Positions 22,905-31,820 of a stretch of DNA of 64,000 bases are shown piece by piece (the first letter of the stretch is position 1; each line of letters starts with the position of its first letter). The notes below the pieces were generated by a model. That model was not told where the DNA came from. It did no database searches and saw only the letters and a list, made by a program, of their open reading frames with translations. The DNA is taken from NCBI RefSeq assembly GCF_014212055.1, contig NZ_JACJVO010000005.1:1-64000 (forward strand), read 5' to 3'. The stretch comes from Cohnella zeiphila (GTDB lineage: Bacteria > Bacillota > Bacilli > Paenibacillales > Paenibacillaceae). The translations under genes were made by a program, and so were the position numbers.

Positions 22905-23346
22905 TCTTTTTCCGACGGTGGATGCCGGAGTGGAAGCCGCGCCTGCCGACAGCGCCCCCGTCATGTTCGGGCGGAGTTATCGGTTCGATTATGAGGCCGG
23001 AGAGTTCGTGCTGACCCCGACCGGCAAAATCGCCGGAGCGGAAGGAACGGACGCCTGGCTCGAATGGTGCTCGAAGGCGCTGCAGACGGAGCGCTACCGC
23101 TATCTGGTGTACTCGCGCAATTACGGGCAGGAGTTCGACGGCCTGATCGGGCTCGGCTTGTCCCGGGCCGGGGTGGAGAGCGAGATCTCGCGCATGGCGA
23201 CGGAGACGCTGATGGCCGATCCGCGCACGGCTTCGGTCCGCAATTTCTCGTTCAGTTGGGAGAACGATAGCTGCTCTTTCAGCTGCGAGGTAGCCAACGT
23301 CCGGGACGATACCGGAATCCTTCAAGGAAGCGCGGTGATGATTTGA
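22897..23346 (+). CDS. xkdS: DUF2634/XkdS-like baseplate wedge protein (gp25-like)
   Basis: The 149-residue protein has the XkdS layout: N-terminal MANLFPTVD, a GRSYRFDYEAGEFVLTPTGK strand pair, then AWLEWCSKALQTERYRYLVY and SRNYGQEFDGLIG. It joins sheath and baseplate as gp25 does in T4. Start ATG 22897 follows AGGTGGTGG and overlaps the previous gene. Confidence 0.88.
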   Translation: MANLFPTVDAGVEAAPADSAPVMFGRSYRFDYEAGEFVLTPTGKIAGAEGTDAWLEWCSKALQTERYRYLVYSRNYGQEFDGLIGLGLSRAGVESEISRMATETLMADPRTASVRNFSFSWENDSCSFSCEVANVRDDTGILQGSAVMI

Positions 23347-24455
23347 TGGCAGTATTGCCGGAATATTTGACCGATCAGACGGAGGAAAACATTCGGGCGC
23401 GAATGCTGGATCGCATTCCCGCGGATGTGGACAAGTCGGAGGGCTCGTTCGTGTGGGATGCCATCGCTCCTTCCGCCTACGAGCTGTTCAACTCGGCCGT
23501 CTGGGCGCAAGAGGTGCTGCGGCGAGGGTTCGCCTCGACGACGTTCGGCGGCTATTTGGATTTGCGGTGCGAAGAGCATGGGCTCACGAGACGGCCGGCG
23601 GTGACGGCGGCGGGCACCGTTCGATTAAACGGCGTACCTGGAACGAAGATTCCGGCCGGAACCCTGTTCGCTACGGCGGCCGACCCGGTGACGGGAAGCT
23701 CCTCCATCGAATTCGCAACTTCGAAGGAAGCCGCGTTGGACGAACAAGGGACGGCCGAGGTCGACATCGACGCGGTTGTAGCCGGAAGCGCGGGCAATGT
23801 GGCGGCGGGAGCCATCACTTTGATTGTGTCGGCGTTGAGCGGCGTTCGTTCGGTGACGAACGAAGCGGCTACCACGGGCGGGACGGAAACCGAAGATGAC
23901 GAGTCGCTTTTAGCCCGCTACTCGGCAAAGGTGAAAAGCCCGGGAACCAGCGGCAACAAGGCGGACTACATCCAGTGGGCGCTGTCGGTTCCGGGCGTCG
24001 GCGGGGTGCAGGTCGCTCCTTTATGGGATGGGCCGGGGACGGTAAAGGTTACTCTTCTTGACGAAGATAAGCAGGCGGCTTCCTCCAAAATCGTCTCCGA
24101 CGTGCAGGAGCTCATCGCGCCGTCCAATGGCGGCGAGGGTCTCGCTCCGATCGGCGCGATCGTAACCGTTGCAGCATCGACTGAGGTACCGATCCATATT
24201 TCCGCCAAGTTGACGCTTGCCACCGGAACCACGATGGACACGGTAAAGGCCGTGATTGAGGAGGGGGTCCAAGCTTATTTGCAGCAGCTAGCCTTCTCCG
24301 ATCCATTGGTTCGCTACACCCGGATCTCGGCCATCCTGTTGGACATTCCGCCGATTATCGACTATAAGGATTTGCTGGTCAACGGATTGCAGAACGTAAA
24401 CATCGAGATGGCTGCCGGCGAGGTTGCGGTTCTGGGGGAGGTTAACGTTTCATGA
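23346..24455 (+). CDS. xkdT: Baseplate J-like protein (XkdT)
   Basis: The 369-residue wedge protein has the baseplate J pattern: LPEYLTDQTEENIRARML, DVDKSEGSFVWDAIAPSAYE, FGGYLDLRCEEHGLTR, then a beta domain and ETEDDESLLARYSAKVKSPG with a C-terminal DYLV-type part. ATG 23346 overlaps the xkdS stop (TGATG); a TTG just before it is also possible. Confidence 0.92.
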   Translation: MAVLPEYLTDQTEENIRARMLDRIPADVDKSEGSFVWDAIAPSAYELFNSAVWAQEVLRRGFASTTFGGYLDLRCEEHGLTRRPAVTAAGTVRLNGVPGTKIPAGTLFATAADPVTGSSSIEFATSKEAALDEQGTAEVDIDAVVAGSAGNVAAGAITLIVSALSGVRSVTNEAATTGGTETEDDESLLARYSAKVKSPGTSGNKADYIQWALSVPGVGGVQVAPLWDGPGTVKVTLLDEDKQAASSKIVSDVQELIAPSNGGEGLAPIGAIVTVAASTEVPIHISAKLTLATGTTMDTVKAVIEEGVQAYLQQLAFSDPLVRYTRISAILLDIPPIIDYKDLLVNGLQNVNIEMAAGEVAVLGEVNVS

Positions 24456-25021
24456 TTGAATTGCCAATGACCAGCTCCGCCGGGCAGCGGATGTTGACCT
24501 ATCTTCCGGGTTATTATGCGACTTCGAAGGTTATTCGCTCCATGATGGACGCCGAAGGCCAGGAGTTGGATCAACTACAGGCAGCGCTAGACGACATTCT
24601 GAACCAGTTTTTCGTGTCCAGCGCTACCTGGGGGCTTAATCGCTGGGAGGCTGAGCTTGCCATCCCGATAGACGAGTCAAAGCCGATCGATCAGCGGCGG
24701 AGCGCGATTGTTTCCAAGATCAGGGGGACCGGAACGGTAACCGTTCAGCTCTTGCAGAAGGTTGCCCAGTCTTTTGAAAATGGGTCCATTCAGGTAACTC
24801 AGCAGCCGGAGCTTTATCAGTTCACGGTGAAGTTTGTGGATACATTGGGCCTGCCGCCTAATATAGACGACATCAAAGCTGCGATTGAAGAGATCAAACC
24901 AGCCCATTTGGAAGTGCAGTATGCCTTCCGCTATCTGACCGTCGGCGAAGTATCGACCATGACAATCGACCAACTTCAAACCCATCCCCTGACGGACTTC
25001 GCACCGTTCCTGGATGCATAG
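24452..25021 (+). CDS. xkdU: YmfQ/DUF2313-like tail protein (XkdU)
   Basis: The 189-residue protein belongs to the XkdU/YmfQ family, wedge proteins that carry the fibres. Motifs are MLTYLPGYYATSKVIRSMMD and FVSSATWGLNRWEAELAI, and the end is HPLTDFAPFLDA. Its last codons (TTCCTGGATGCATAG) and the following ribosome site recur before fibre genes 2 and 3, which marks the duplication boundary. It overlaps xkdT (ATGA). Confidence 0.9.
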   Translation: MIELPMTSSAGQRMLTYLPGYYATSKVIRSMMDAEGQELDQLQAALDDILNQFFVSSATWGLNRWEAELAIPIDESKPIDQRRSAIVSKIRGTGTVTVQLLQKVAQSFENGSIQVTQQPELYQFTVKFVDTLGLPPNIDDIKAAIEEIKPAHLEVQYAFRYLTVGEVSTMTIDQLQTHPLTDFAPFLDA

Positions 25022-25035
25022 AAAGGGGTAATTCC

Positions 25036-26835
25036 ATGTCGCTTTTTACATCAGTGTGGAATTTGCTCAAGAAGAACCCGGCCACCGATGGGAACGACAT
25101 CTTCAACGTTCAGACCATGCTAAACGACAATTGGGATAGGCTCGACGCAGCGCTGGGGATGAAAGCTGTTAATGCGGACGTTCGGGTTGCCACGGTGGGA
25201 AATATCGGCCTATCGGGTCTGCAGACCATTGACGGCGTTACGTTGACCGCTGGCGATCGCGTGCTGGTTAAAGACCAGGCAACGGGCAGAGATAACGGCA
25301 TTTACATTGCCGACGCCGATGCCTGGTCTCGCGCTCCCGACGCCGACTCCTCTACCAAGCTGTCCGCCGGACTTTTCGTGCATGTCAAGGAAGGCTCCTC
25401 CAATGCGGGAACAGGATGGATGCTGGCGACGGCAGGTGCCGTTACGCTGGGTTCGACAACTCTCACATTTGTTCAGAAGACTGGCGCCGGAGCGGCGACG
25501 GATGCCGTCATCGGTACTCGGACGATTGATGACTCGGTTGTCGCTTCCTCCGGGGCTGATACGCCGACAAGGCTCTGGAGCAAGTTTGCTTATATGATCA
25601 GAGCGATGACGGGTAAGGCCAACTGGTACACTCCTCCAGCAACGACGCTTGAAGCTGCCAACTCGCATATTTTCGCTACAAATGGGGTTCATGGGGCAAC
25701 ATCAACGGCTACGGCGTCCAGACTCGTTCAACGGGACGTTTTCGGCCGGGCGCAATTCGATTCTCCAGCCGCGGCATCGGATGCGGCTACTAAGGGGTAT
25801 GCGGATGATATGCCGCGCAATATGGCACAACAGGCTATTATTAATGGCAATTTTGATATTTGGCAGCGTGGGAAGAGCTTCGTGAACCTTGGTGGATATT
25901 TTGCTGATAGATGGAAGACAAATATAGGTGCAGATGGAGGGGCTTTTCCGAACATTATAATAAGTAGAGAGCGCATACTAGGTGACATACAAGGGGCATC
26001 CTATTATGCTCGCATTTCCTCGTCTGGAGCAGGGACGTTGCTTGGGCCGGATTCGGAGTATTCCTTAGACCAAAACATAGAATTTGGCACATGGTACTTA
26101 TGCGGTACAAACAAGAAAGTAACTCTTTCTTTTTTGGCTAGAAGTGATATTCCTAATAAGCGGATTGGAGCAACCTTATTTCAAAGTTATGGAACAGGTG
26201 GAATGCCATCCAATATTGAGGATATTCCGGGGATAAACTGGACACTTTCAACATCTTGGCAAAGGTTCAGTTATACATTTACAACTAAAACATTAATTGG
26301 AAAAACTTATGGTTCAAATGAGGATGGTGTCTTACTCGCTCGAATTTATCTTGTCTGGGGAAAGAATAGGCAATCCAGAGTTGGTGCAACAAGCGCCGAA
26401 ACGTTCCAAGGTGCTGGAACAACCGACATCGCTCAAGTCCAGTTAAACGCAGGTGACACGGCATTACCATTTCAGCCGCGCTCATTTGCAGAAGAATTGA
26501 CTTTGTGTCAGCGGTATTTTGAAAAAAGCTACGATATTTCCACCACACCGGGGACTATTACCGATGTTGGTCGTATAGGTGGCCGTGTACAAGCTACTGG
26601 AAACTTTGCGGTAGAATGTGGTATTCGCTTCAGAGTTGCTAAAAGAATAAGCCCTACTGTCCAAACGTATTCACCGGATAGCGGTAATCCCGGCGTCTGG
26701 AGTGTAAACGGAGTGGATGTCGCATCGAATATAGGCTCAGAGTCGGGTCAAACAGGGACTCTATCCTACATGGTAAAAGATTGGGGACAAAATGATCTAT
26801 ATAAACTACATTGGACAGCTGACGCGGAGTATTAG
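25036..26835 (+). CDS. Tail fibre protein 1
   Basis: The 599-residue fibre has an N-terminal attachment part (SVWNLLKKNPATDGNDIFNV), a beta repeat domain with LQTIDGVTLTAGDRVLVKDQ and GIYIADADAWSRAPDAD (about 50-150), a linker to about 215, and a distinct C-terminal tip from about 265 with NGNFDIWQRGKSF and GGYFADRW. The tip lacks the GYQKLASG domain of fibres 2 and 3. Bases from about 25830 on are poorer in GC than the N-terminal part, as if the tip was acquired separately. It binds the target cell surface. Confidence 0.88.
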   Translation: MSLFTSVWNLLKKNPATDGNDIFNVQTMLNDNWDRLDAALGMKAVNADVRVATVGNIGLSGLQTIDGVTLTAGDRVLVKDQATGRDNGIYIADADAWSRAPDADSSTKLSAGLFVHVKEGSSNAGTGWMLATAGAVTLGSTTLTFVQKTGAGAATDAVIGTRTIDDSVVASSGADTPTRLWSKFAYMIRAMTGKANWYTPPATTLEAANSHIFATNGVHGATSTATASRLVQRDVFGRAQFDSPAAASDAATKGYADDMPRNMAQQAIINGNFDIWQRGKSFVNLGGYFADRWKTNIGADGGAFPNIIISRERILGDIQGASYYARISSSGAGTLLGPDSEYSLDQNIEFGTWYLCGTNKKVTLSFLARSDIPNKRIGATLFQSYGTGGMPSNIEDIPGINWTLSTSWQRFSYTFTTKTLIGKTYGSNEDGVLLARIYLVWGKNRQSRVGATSAETFQGAGTTDIAQVQLNAGDTALPFQPRSFAEELTLCQRYFEKSYDISTTPGTITDVGRIGGRVQATGNFAVECGIRFRVAKRISPTVQTYSPDSGNPGVWSVNGVDVASNIGSESGQTGTLSYMVKDWGQNDLYKLHWTADAEY

Positions 26836-26846
26836 AGGAGGCTGAC

Positions 26847-27155
26847 ATGGGCGGATACAAATTATTTATTCGAATTGATGATCATCAGAGAATCATTGAT
26901 GGGTACGCTGATTGGCAGACCGAAAAGCATGCAGATGATGAGATTCTGGTTTGTGAAGACGGGCCGCGCCAATTTCATCTTTACTGGACAGAGCCCCTTC
27001 TCAATGAGCACATGCAATATCGGTACAAATGGATTAATGGCCAACGTATCGAACGGACACAAGAGGAGCTTGAAGCCGAGTGGGCAGTGATCAGTATTCG
27101 AAAAAACTGGAAAACATTTAGAATAATCAACAAGATCAAGCGATTAATGACTTAA
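26847..27155 (+). CDS. Small fibre-associated protein, hypothetical
   Basis: This 102-residue protein lies right after fibre 1 with GAGGAGG upstream. It has FIRIDDHQRIIDGYADWQT, EDGPRQFHLYWTEPLLNE and a C-terminal QEELEAEWAV helix, with a basic tail. The layout (a short beta part, then an acidic helix) resembles XkdW and other fibre-assembly chaperones, and it is the partner expected for fibre 1. I do not place it in a named family. Confidence 0.6.
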   Translation: MGGYKLFIRIDDHQRIIDGYADWQTEKHADDEILVCEDGPRQFHLYWTEPLLNEHMQYRYKWINGQRIERTQEELEAEWAVISIRKNWKTFRIINKIKRLMT

Positions 27156-27221
27156 TGCCTTTTATAGGTGACTTGCTCGAAACTCTCACCTTTCCTGGAT
27201 GCAAAGAAAGGGGTAATTCTC

Positions 27222-28781
27222 ATGACTCTTTTTACAGCAGTATGGAATCTTCTCAAAAAGAATCCGGCCACGGATGCAAACGACACCTTTAACATCCAGA
27301 CCATGTTGAATGATAACTGGGATAAGCTCGATTCAGCGTTGGGTCTGAAAGCTATCAATGCGGACGTTCGGGCCGCCACGATAGGGAATATCGGTCTCTC
27401 GGGTTTGCAAACGATCGACGGGGTTACGCTAAGGGCTGGGGATCGTGTGCTGGTTAAGGATCAAACAACGGGGAGTGATAACGGCATTTACATCGCCACT
27501 ACAGACACCTGGTCCCGCGCTCCCGATGCCGACACCTCTGCCAAGTTGGCCGCCGGCCTTTTCGCTCATGTCAAGGAAGGCAACACCTATGTGGGAACCG
27601 GGTGGATACTTGCAACGACAGGTACAGGTACCGTTACGCTCGGTTCGACATCTCTCACTTTTGTTCAGAAGACCGGTGCCGGTGCTGCCACGGATGCTGT
27701 AATCGGTTCTCGGACGATCGATGACTCGATTGTTGCCGATTCCGGAGCCGACACGCCGACAAGGCTTTGGAGTAAACTAGCCAACATGATCAAGGCGATC
27801 ACCGGGAAAAGCAACTGGTATACGGCTCCGGTGACATCAATTGAATCTTTGAACGCTGGAAAGCTAAACGCCTCGGCCTATACGGCCGCTGACGTTCTCG
27901 CTAAAATCAAGACTGTGGATGGTGACGGTAGCGGATTGGACGCCGATATGGTGGACGGAATCCACGTCGTAGATCTTGCAAGAAAGGCGATCTATGTTCC
28001 GCCGAATACAGACTTAAACTCCTTGACCGCTGAAGGCGAATACTACAACCCGCTAAATGTTGATGCATCAACAATGCCAAATGTTCCACTCCCGGTTTCT
28101 TTTAACCTGAAGGTCAGTAGAAGCTCAGGGTGCAATCAGACATTTATCTCCTATAATCCGGATGCTTTGCGAATTTTCTCGCGGAGCTATTACAACGGAG
28201 GGTGGGGGGCATGGCGAGAGCTTTGGACTTCTGGGAATCTCTTAAACCCTGCAAAGCTTGATTCAGAAAACGTGTTTACAGGAAATCAAACCTTTAATGG
28301 TAATGTCTATGTTAATAATCATGGCTTTGGGGGTTCACCCTTTATTGCACTTGCTATTGGCGATAGCGATACTGGCTTACACTCAACATCTGATGGTTCT
28401 TTGCAAATTTATACGAATTCTTCTCCAAGAGCAACAATTGATGGCCAAACTTTTAATATTATAACAACTAATTTACAGCATAATGGAAATGCTGTTTTTG
28501 ACACTGGAAACAGTCCGGCCAGCTTTGGAACCAATGGCTATCAAAAACTTGCGAGCGGGATGATCATGCAATGGGGCAGCGTGACTGCATATCAGAACTC
28601 AGCACCAACGGATGTGAGTTTCCCCATCCCATTTCCAACGGCTTGCCTATCGGTGCAGGCATCGGTTGAGAGTAATAGTCCTAAACCTTTAGGTGTTGGA
28701 AATTATTCAACAACTGGTTGTCGGGTATTTCAATCTGATACCGTAGCAAGACCGGTCCACTGGTTCGCAATTGGGTATTGA
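27222..28781 (+). CDS. Tail fibre protein 2
   Basis: The 519-residue fibre shares its first part (about 1-190) with fibres 1 and 3: AVWNLLKKNPATDANDTFNI, LQTIDGVTLRAGDRVLVKDQ. From about 250 it is different, with a GYQKLASGMIMQWGS domain near the end, as in phage fibre tips of the gp53-like kind. The preceding bases keep the end of xkdU as a fossil (PFLDA with the stop TAG changed to AAG at 27204-27206). The ribosome site AAAGGGG is retained. Confidence 0.87.
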   Translation: MTLFTAVWNLLKKNPATDANDTFNIQTMLNDNWDKLDSALGLKAINADVRAATIGNIGLSGLQTIDGVTLRAGDRVLVKDQTTGSDNGIYIATTDTWSRAPDADTSAKLAAGLFAHVKEGNTYVGTGWILATTGTGTVTLGSTSLTFVQKTGAGAATDAVIGSRTIDDSIVADSGADTPTRLWSKLANMIKAITGKSNWYTAPVTSIESLNAGKLNASAYTAADVLAKIKTVDGDGSGLDADMVDGIHVVDLARKAIYVPPNTDLNSLTAEGEYYNPLNVDASTMPNVPLPVSFNLKVSRSSGCNQTFISYNPDALRIFSRSYYNGGWGAWRELWTSGNLLNPAKLDSENVFTGNQTFNGNVYVNNHGFGGSPFIALAIGDSDTGLHSTSDGSLQIYTNSSPRATIDGQTFNIITTNLQHNGNAVFDTGNSPASFGTNGYQKLASGMIMQWGSVTAYQNSAPTDVSFPIPFPTACLSVQASVESNSPKPLGVGNYSTTGCRVFQSDTVARPVHWFAIGY

Positions 28782-28817
28782 GGTACCTTTTTTGGATGCA
28801 TAGGGAGGAGTAATCTT

Positions 28818-30344
28818 ATGCCGCTTTTTACAACGGTATGGAATTTGCTTAAAAAGAATCCGGCTACTGATGGCAACGATATCTTTAACATTCAGACCAT
28901 GCTGAACGACAACTGGGATAAACTTGACGCAGTTTTGGGGATGAAAGCTGTCAATGCGGATGTTCGAGTCGCCACGGCAGGAAATATCGACCTATCTGGT
29001 TTGCAGACGATCGATGGCGTTACATTGACCGCTGGCGATCGCGTGCTGGTTAAAGACCAAGCAACGGACAGCGATAACGGCATTTATATTGCAACCGCCG
29101 ATGCTTGGGCACGCTCTCCTGACGCCGACACCACTGCCAAGTTGGCCGCCGGCCTTTTCGTTCATGTCAAGGAAGGCAACGCCAATGTGGGAACTGGGTG
29201 GATACTCGCAACGACAGGTACCATAACGCTTGGTTCAACATCTCTCATATTTGTTCAGAAGACTGGTGCTGGAGCGGCGACAGATGCTGTAGTCGGTTCT
29301 CGAACGATTGATGATTCTATAATTGCCTCTTCAGGAGCAGACACGCCGACACGACTCTGGAGCAAGCTTGGGAACATGATCAAGGCGATCACCGGAAAGG
29401 CCAATTGGTGGACGCCGCCGGCGACATCAATCGAGGCTCTGAACACGAATAAGCTAAATGCTACGGCCTACACAGCCGCCGACGTGCTAGCGAAGATCAA
29501 GACGGTAGATGGGGCTGGTAGCGGACTGGACGCTGATACCATAGACGGACTACATTTGACTGATTTAACCGTCAGCAAATCATTACTTAGCGGAATTGAT
29601 CTGAATACGGTCACCGCAACAGGAATATATCGACTGGGCGATAATCTCGTCAATGGTCCAAGTGGGGTGGACTATGGTCAGTTGCTAGTTCTCCATGGCG
29701 GAGGGGATACCATAGCTCAAATGGCATTTTCATTTGGCGGCATAGATGTTTATAGCAGAGCTGGAAACCCGGCCCAAGTTGGAGGGAATGGTGGATGGGG
29801 GTCGTGGAATAGGATTTGGAATTCTGCAAGACTCCCAAACCCCGCAAGAACGGATGCCACCAACACCTTTACTGATTTTCAGCGCATACAGCGCTCGCTG
29901 AGTGGATCAAATCAGTTATTCGCAGAGTGGAACGCCCCAGACAAGATAACTTACCAATGGATAATTGAGACAAGCGGAAACTTATCGTTGTGGAATTCGA
30001 CTAATAGTGTTGTTGCCGCAAGGTTTGCCCCGAATGGTGGTAATGCCTGGACTTCGGGCAATAACCCAGCGAATTTTGACTATAACGGCTATCAAAAGCT
30101 TGCTAGCGGGCTCATTATCCAATATGGATCTGCTACCGTGGGGTCTAATACAGTCAGAATAAGCAATCCATTTCCAATTACTTTTCCAAATGGCGTACGC
30201 TCGATGGTGGTGACAATGGGCACGACCGTTAATTCTGATACTGCAGTGGTGAGTAATTTAACCAATTCGTCATATGAAGTAACATTTGGTACTTTGAGCG
30301 GGACAACGACCCGAACGCTCCGATGGATGGCAATGGGATTTTAA
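28818..30344 (+). CDS. Tail fibre protein 3
   Basis: The 508-residue fibre again begins TVWNLLKKNPATDGNDIFNI and keeps the repeat domain (GIYIATADAWARSPDAD). Its tip carries a NYQ-type GYQKLASGLIIQYGS end with a C-terminal strand set (TLRWMAMGF). Fossil xkdU bases (TTGGATGCATAG) stand at 28792-28803. Tip sequences of fibres 2 and 3 are only distantly alike, so they may bind different receptors. Confidence 0.87.
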   Translation: MPLFTTVWNLLKKNPATDGNDIFNIQTMLNDNWDKLDAVLGMKAVNADVRVATAGNIDLSGLQTIDGVTLTAGDRVLVKDQATDSDNGIYIATADAWARSPDADTTAKLAAGLFVHVKEGNANVGTGWILATTGTITLGSTSLIFVQKTGAGAATDAVVGSRTIDDSIIASSGADTPTRLWSKLGNMIKAITGKANWWTPPATSIEALNTNKLNATAYTAADVLAKIKTVDGAGSGLDADTIDGLHLTDLTVSKSLLSGIDLNTVTATGIYRLGDNLVNGPSGVDYGQLLVLHGGGDTIAQMAFSFGGIDVYSRAGNPAQVGGNGGWGSWNRIWNSARLPNPARTDATNTFTDFQRIQRSLSGSNQLFAEWNAPDKITYQWIIETSGNLSLWNSTNSVVAARFAPNGGNAWTSGNNPANFDYNGYQKLASGLIIQYGSATVGSNTVRISNPFPITFPNGVRSMVVTMGTTVNSDTAVVSNLTNSSYEVTFGTLSGTTTRTLRWMAMGF

Positions 30345-30357
30345 GGAGGGGTAGACG

Positions 30358-30675
30358 ATGCAATATTATTTAGCTTTTACTGATGACGGCAATATCGCAG
30401 GTTTCTACGTGGACGAGATCCACGGTGACAACATTCCAGCTGGCGCAGTCCCCATCACCGATGAGCAATGGCGAAACTACAACTCCGACGCTTGCCTGTA
30501 CATGCGGGACGAGAGCGGAAGGGAGCCATGCCGACTCAAAACGCAGCAGGAATTGGACGACGAGGCGGCCACCATGCCGCCGCCGCCGAAGACGCTGGAG
30601 CAGCTCCAGTTGGAACAACAGCAACAAGCGCTTGACGACTTGACGTTAGCCTTCGCTGACTTACTCGCAAAATAA
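30358..30675 (+). CDS. Fibre-assembly-type protein (XkdW-like)
   Basis: The 105-residue protein has the short beta start YYLAFTDDGNIAGFYVDEIH, then NIPAGAVPITDEQWRNY and a Gln-rich C-terminal helix (LEQLQLEQQQQALDDL). This pattern is usual for chaperones encoded after tail fibres (XkdW, gp38-like). AAGGAGG stands upstream. Confidence 0.75.
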   Translation: MQYYLAFTDDGNIAGFYVDEIHGDNIPAGAVPITDEQWRNYNSDACLYMRDESGREPCRLKTQQELDDEAATMPPPPKTLEQLQLEQQQQALDDLTLAFADLLAK

Positions 30676-30728
30676 GGAGTTCCCATTAGGGGCCGCTTTT
30701 CATTTTTGTCAGAACGGAGGTGATTTTC

Positions 30729-30926
30729 TTGGCTATGGAAGTTTACAACGTACGCATTATCGCTCGCGCCGTCGTGATGCGGTACAATGCCGGAGAGACA
30801 AACGTTGGCGCCGTTCTGGACTCCTACTCTTTGTCGGAGGAGGATCGGACGCTCGTACTTGCGCAGATCGCAGCGACCAATCTTGGAAATCCCGACGGGA
30901 ACATAGTGTCGGAGTCGCCGGTATAA
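30729..30926 (+). CDS. Small tail-region protein (XkdX position)
   Basis: The protein of about 65 residues has MEVYNVRIIARAVVMRYNAG and LDSYSLSEEDRTLVLAQIAA. It occupies the place of XkdX, but the usual XkdX signature is not clear. GGAGGTGA lies five bases before TTG 30729; ATG 30735 is an alternative start. Function unknown. Confidence 0.6.
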   Translation: MAMEVYNVRIIARAVVMRYNAGETNVGAVLDSYSLSEEDRTLVLAQIAATNLGNPDGNIVSESPV

Positions 30927-30993
30927 TAAAGTTTTGGGGAATTTGAGGTGGGACCATGAGTTCGGCATACTTATGTTGATGGAGGTGGGGCGA

Positions 30994-31248
30994 ATGCCCG
31001 AAGAAACCAACGAAATCCTCCAACGCCTGACCAGGGTCGAGACGAAGCTGGACCTGATGAACAGCGCGAGGGAGATTGCGCAGGAGGGGCTGTTGTCGGC
31101 TAAGGAGGCGCATCATCGGCTGGACGAGCTGAGGGAGGAGCTTGTCGGGTACAAGCAGACGACGAAATGGCTGGTCGGGACGACGATCAGCCTGGCGGGG
31201 GTTACGCTCTCGGCGTTGGGCTTAATGATTAAGGCGGTGAACGGTTAA
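30994..31248 (+). CDS. xhlA: XhlA-like holin accessory protein
   Basis: This 84-residue protein has a coiled-coil region (EETNEILQRLTRVETKLDLM, then AKEAHHRLDELREELVGYKQ) and a C-terminal transmembrane helix (about 60-80). In PBSX XhlA cooperates with the holin XhlB in host lysis. ATG 30994 follows GGAGGTG. The holin gene starts two bases after its stop. Confidence 0.88.
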   Translation: MPEETNEILQRLTRVETKLDLMNSAREIAQEGLLSAKEAHHRLDELREELVGYKQTTKWLVGTTISLAGVTLSALGLMIKAVNG

Positions 31249-31249
31249 G

Positions 31250-31576
31250 ATGGATAACAATTCGCAGCTTTTTACCTGGCAGGCTCTCTCCGCGATGGGG
31301 GGAGCTTCTTTGTTGACTTTTTTCGTGGTGCAGTACACGAAGAGTCTGATGGACCGCTGGCTGCCGAAGCTGCCGACCGACGTGTTCGCGGTGCTGGTGG
31401 CGTTCGCGGTGCTCGCGATGGCGCAGCTTGCAACCGGGGCGAATCCGGAGGATTGGCGGGTGTACGGGCTGGCTATCGCGAACGGCTTTTTGGTGGCGGC
31501 GGCCGCGGGGCAAATTCAGAGCAAGGCGGTCTCGCCGCCCGGAGCGGAAAAGGAAAATCAAGGCGAGTCGAATTAG
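31250..31576 (+). CDS. Holin-like membrane protein
   Basis: The 108-residue protein has two to three hydrophobic segments (LSAMGGASLLTFFVVQY, DVFAVLVAFAVLAMAQLA and a weaker one near 75-90) and a charged C-terminus. Position after xhlA and before the endolysin supports a holin that releases the tail particles. I cannot fix the holin class. Confidence 0.75.
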   Translation: MDNNSQLFTWQALSAMGGASLLTFFVVQYTKSLMDRWLPKLPTDVFAVLVAFAVLAMAQLATGANPEDWRVYGLAIANGFLVAAAAGQIQSKAVSPPGAEKENQGESN

Positions 31577-31820
31577 GCGTGAAGTAGCTGCAGGAAGTCT
31601 TAGGAATCGGCAAGTGAATTGCCGAGCAGGCTCTTTGAAGGCCGGGCAAGGGCTGCTTGGATTCGTCCCGCCGGCCCGATTCAATAACCTCCACCCGCCC
31701 ACCCGCCGTGCCCTTCAAGCTTTCTCCTGAATAGCCTATCCAAGGACAACCTGCGAATCGATCAAATCCGAATTCCCGGGTCGTTCGCAGCATATTTTGC
31801 TAAGTGAGGGAGGAAGTCGG
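31577..31820. other. Non-coding stretch before the endolysin
   Basis: In these 244 bp I see partial inverted repeats around GGCCGGGCA but no terminator with T-run and no good promoter. AGGGAGGA at its end is the endolysin ribosome site. Confidence 0.4.

Noticed and set aside
26847..27155. Small gene after fibre 1 as a fragment of a broken fibre
   Set aside because: It has its own strong ribosome site, a complete frame, and the size and layout of a fibre-assembly protein.
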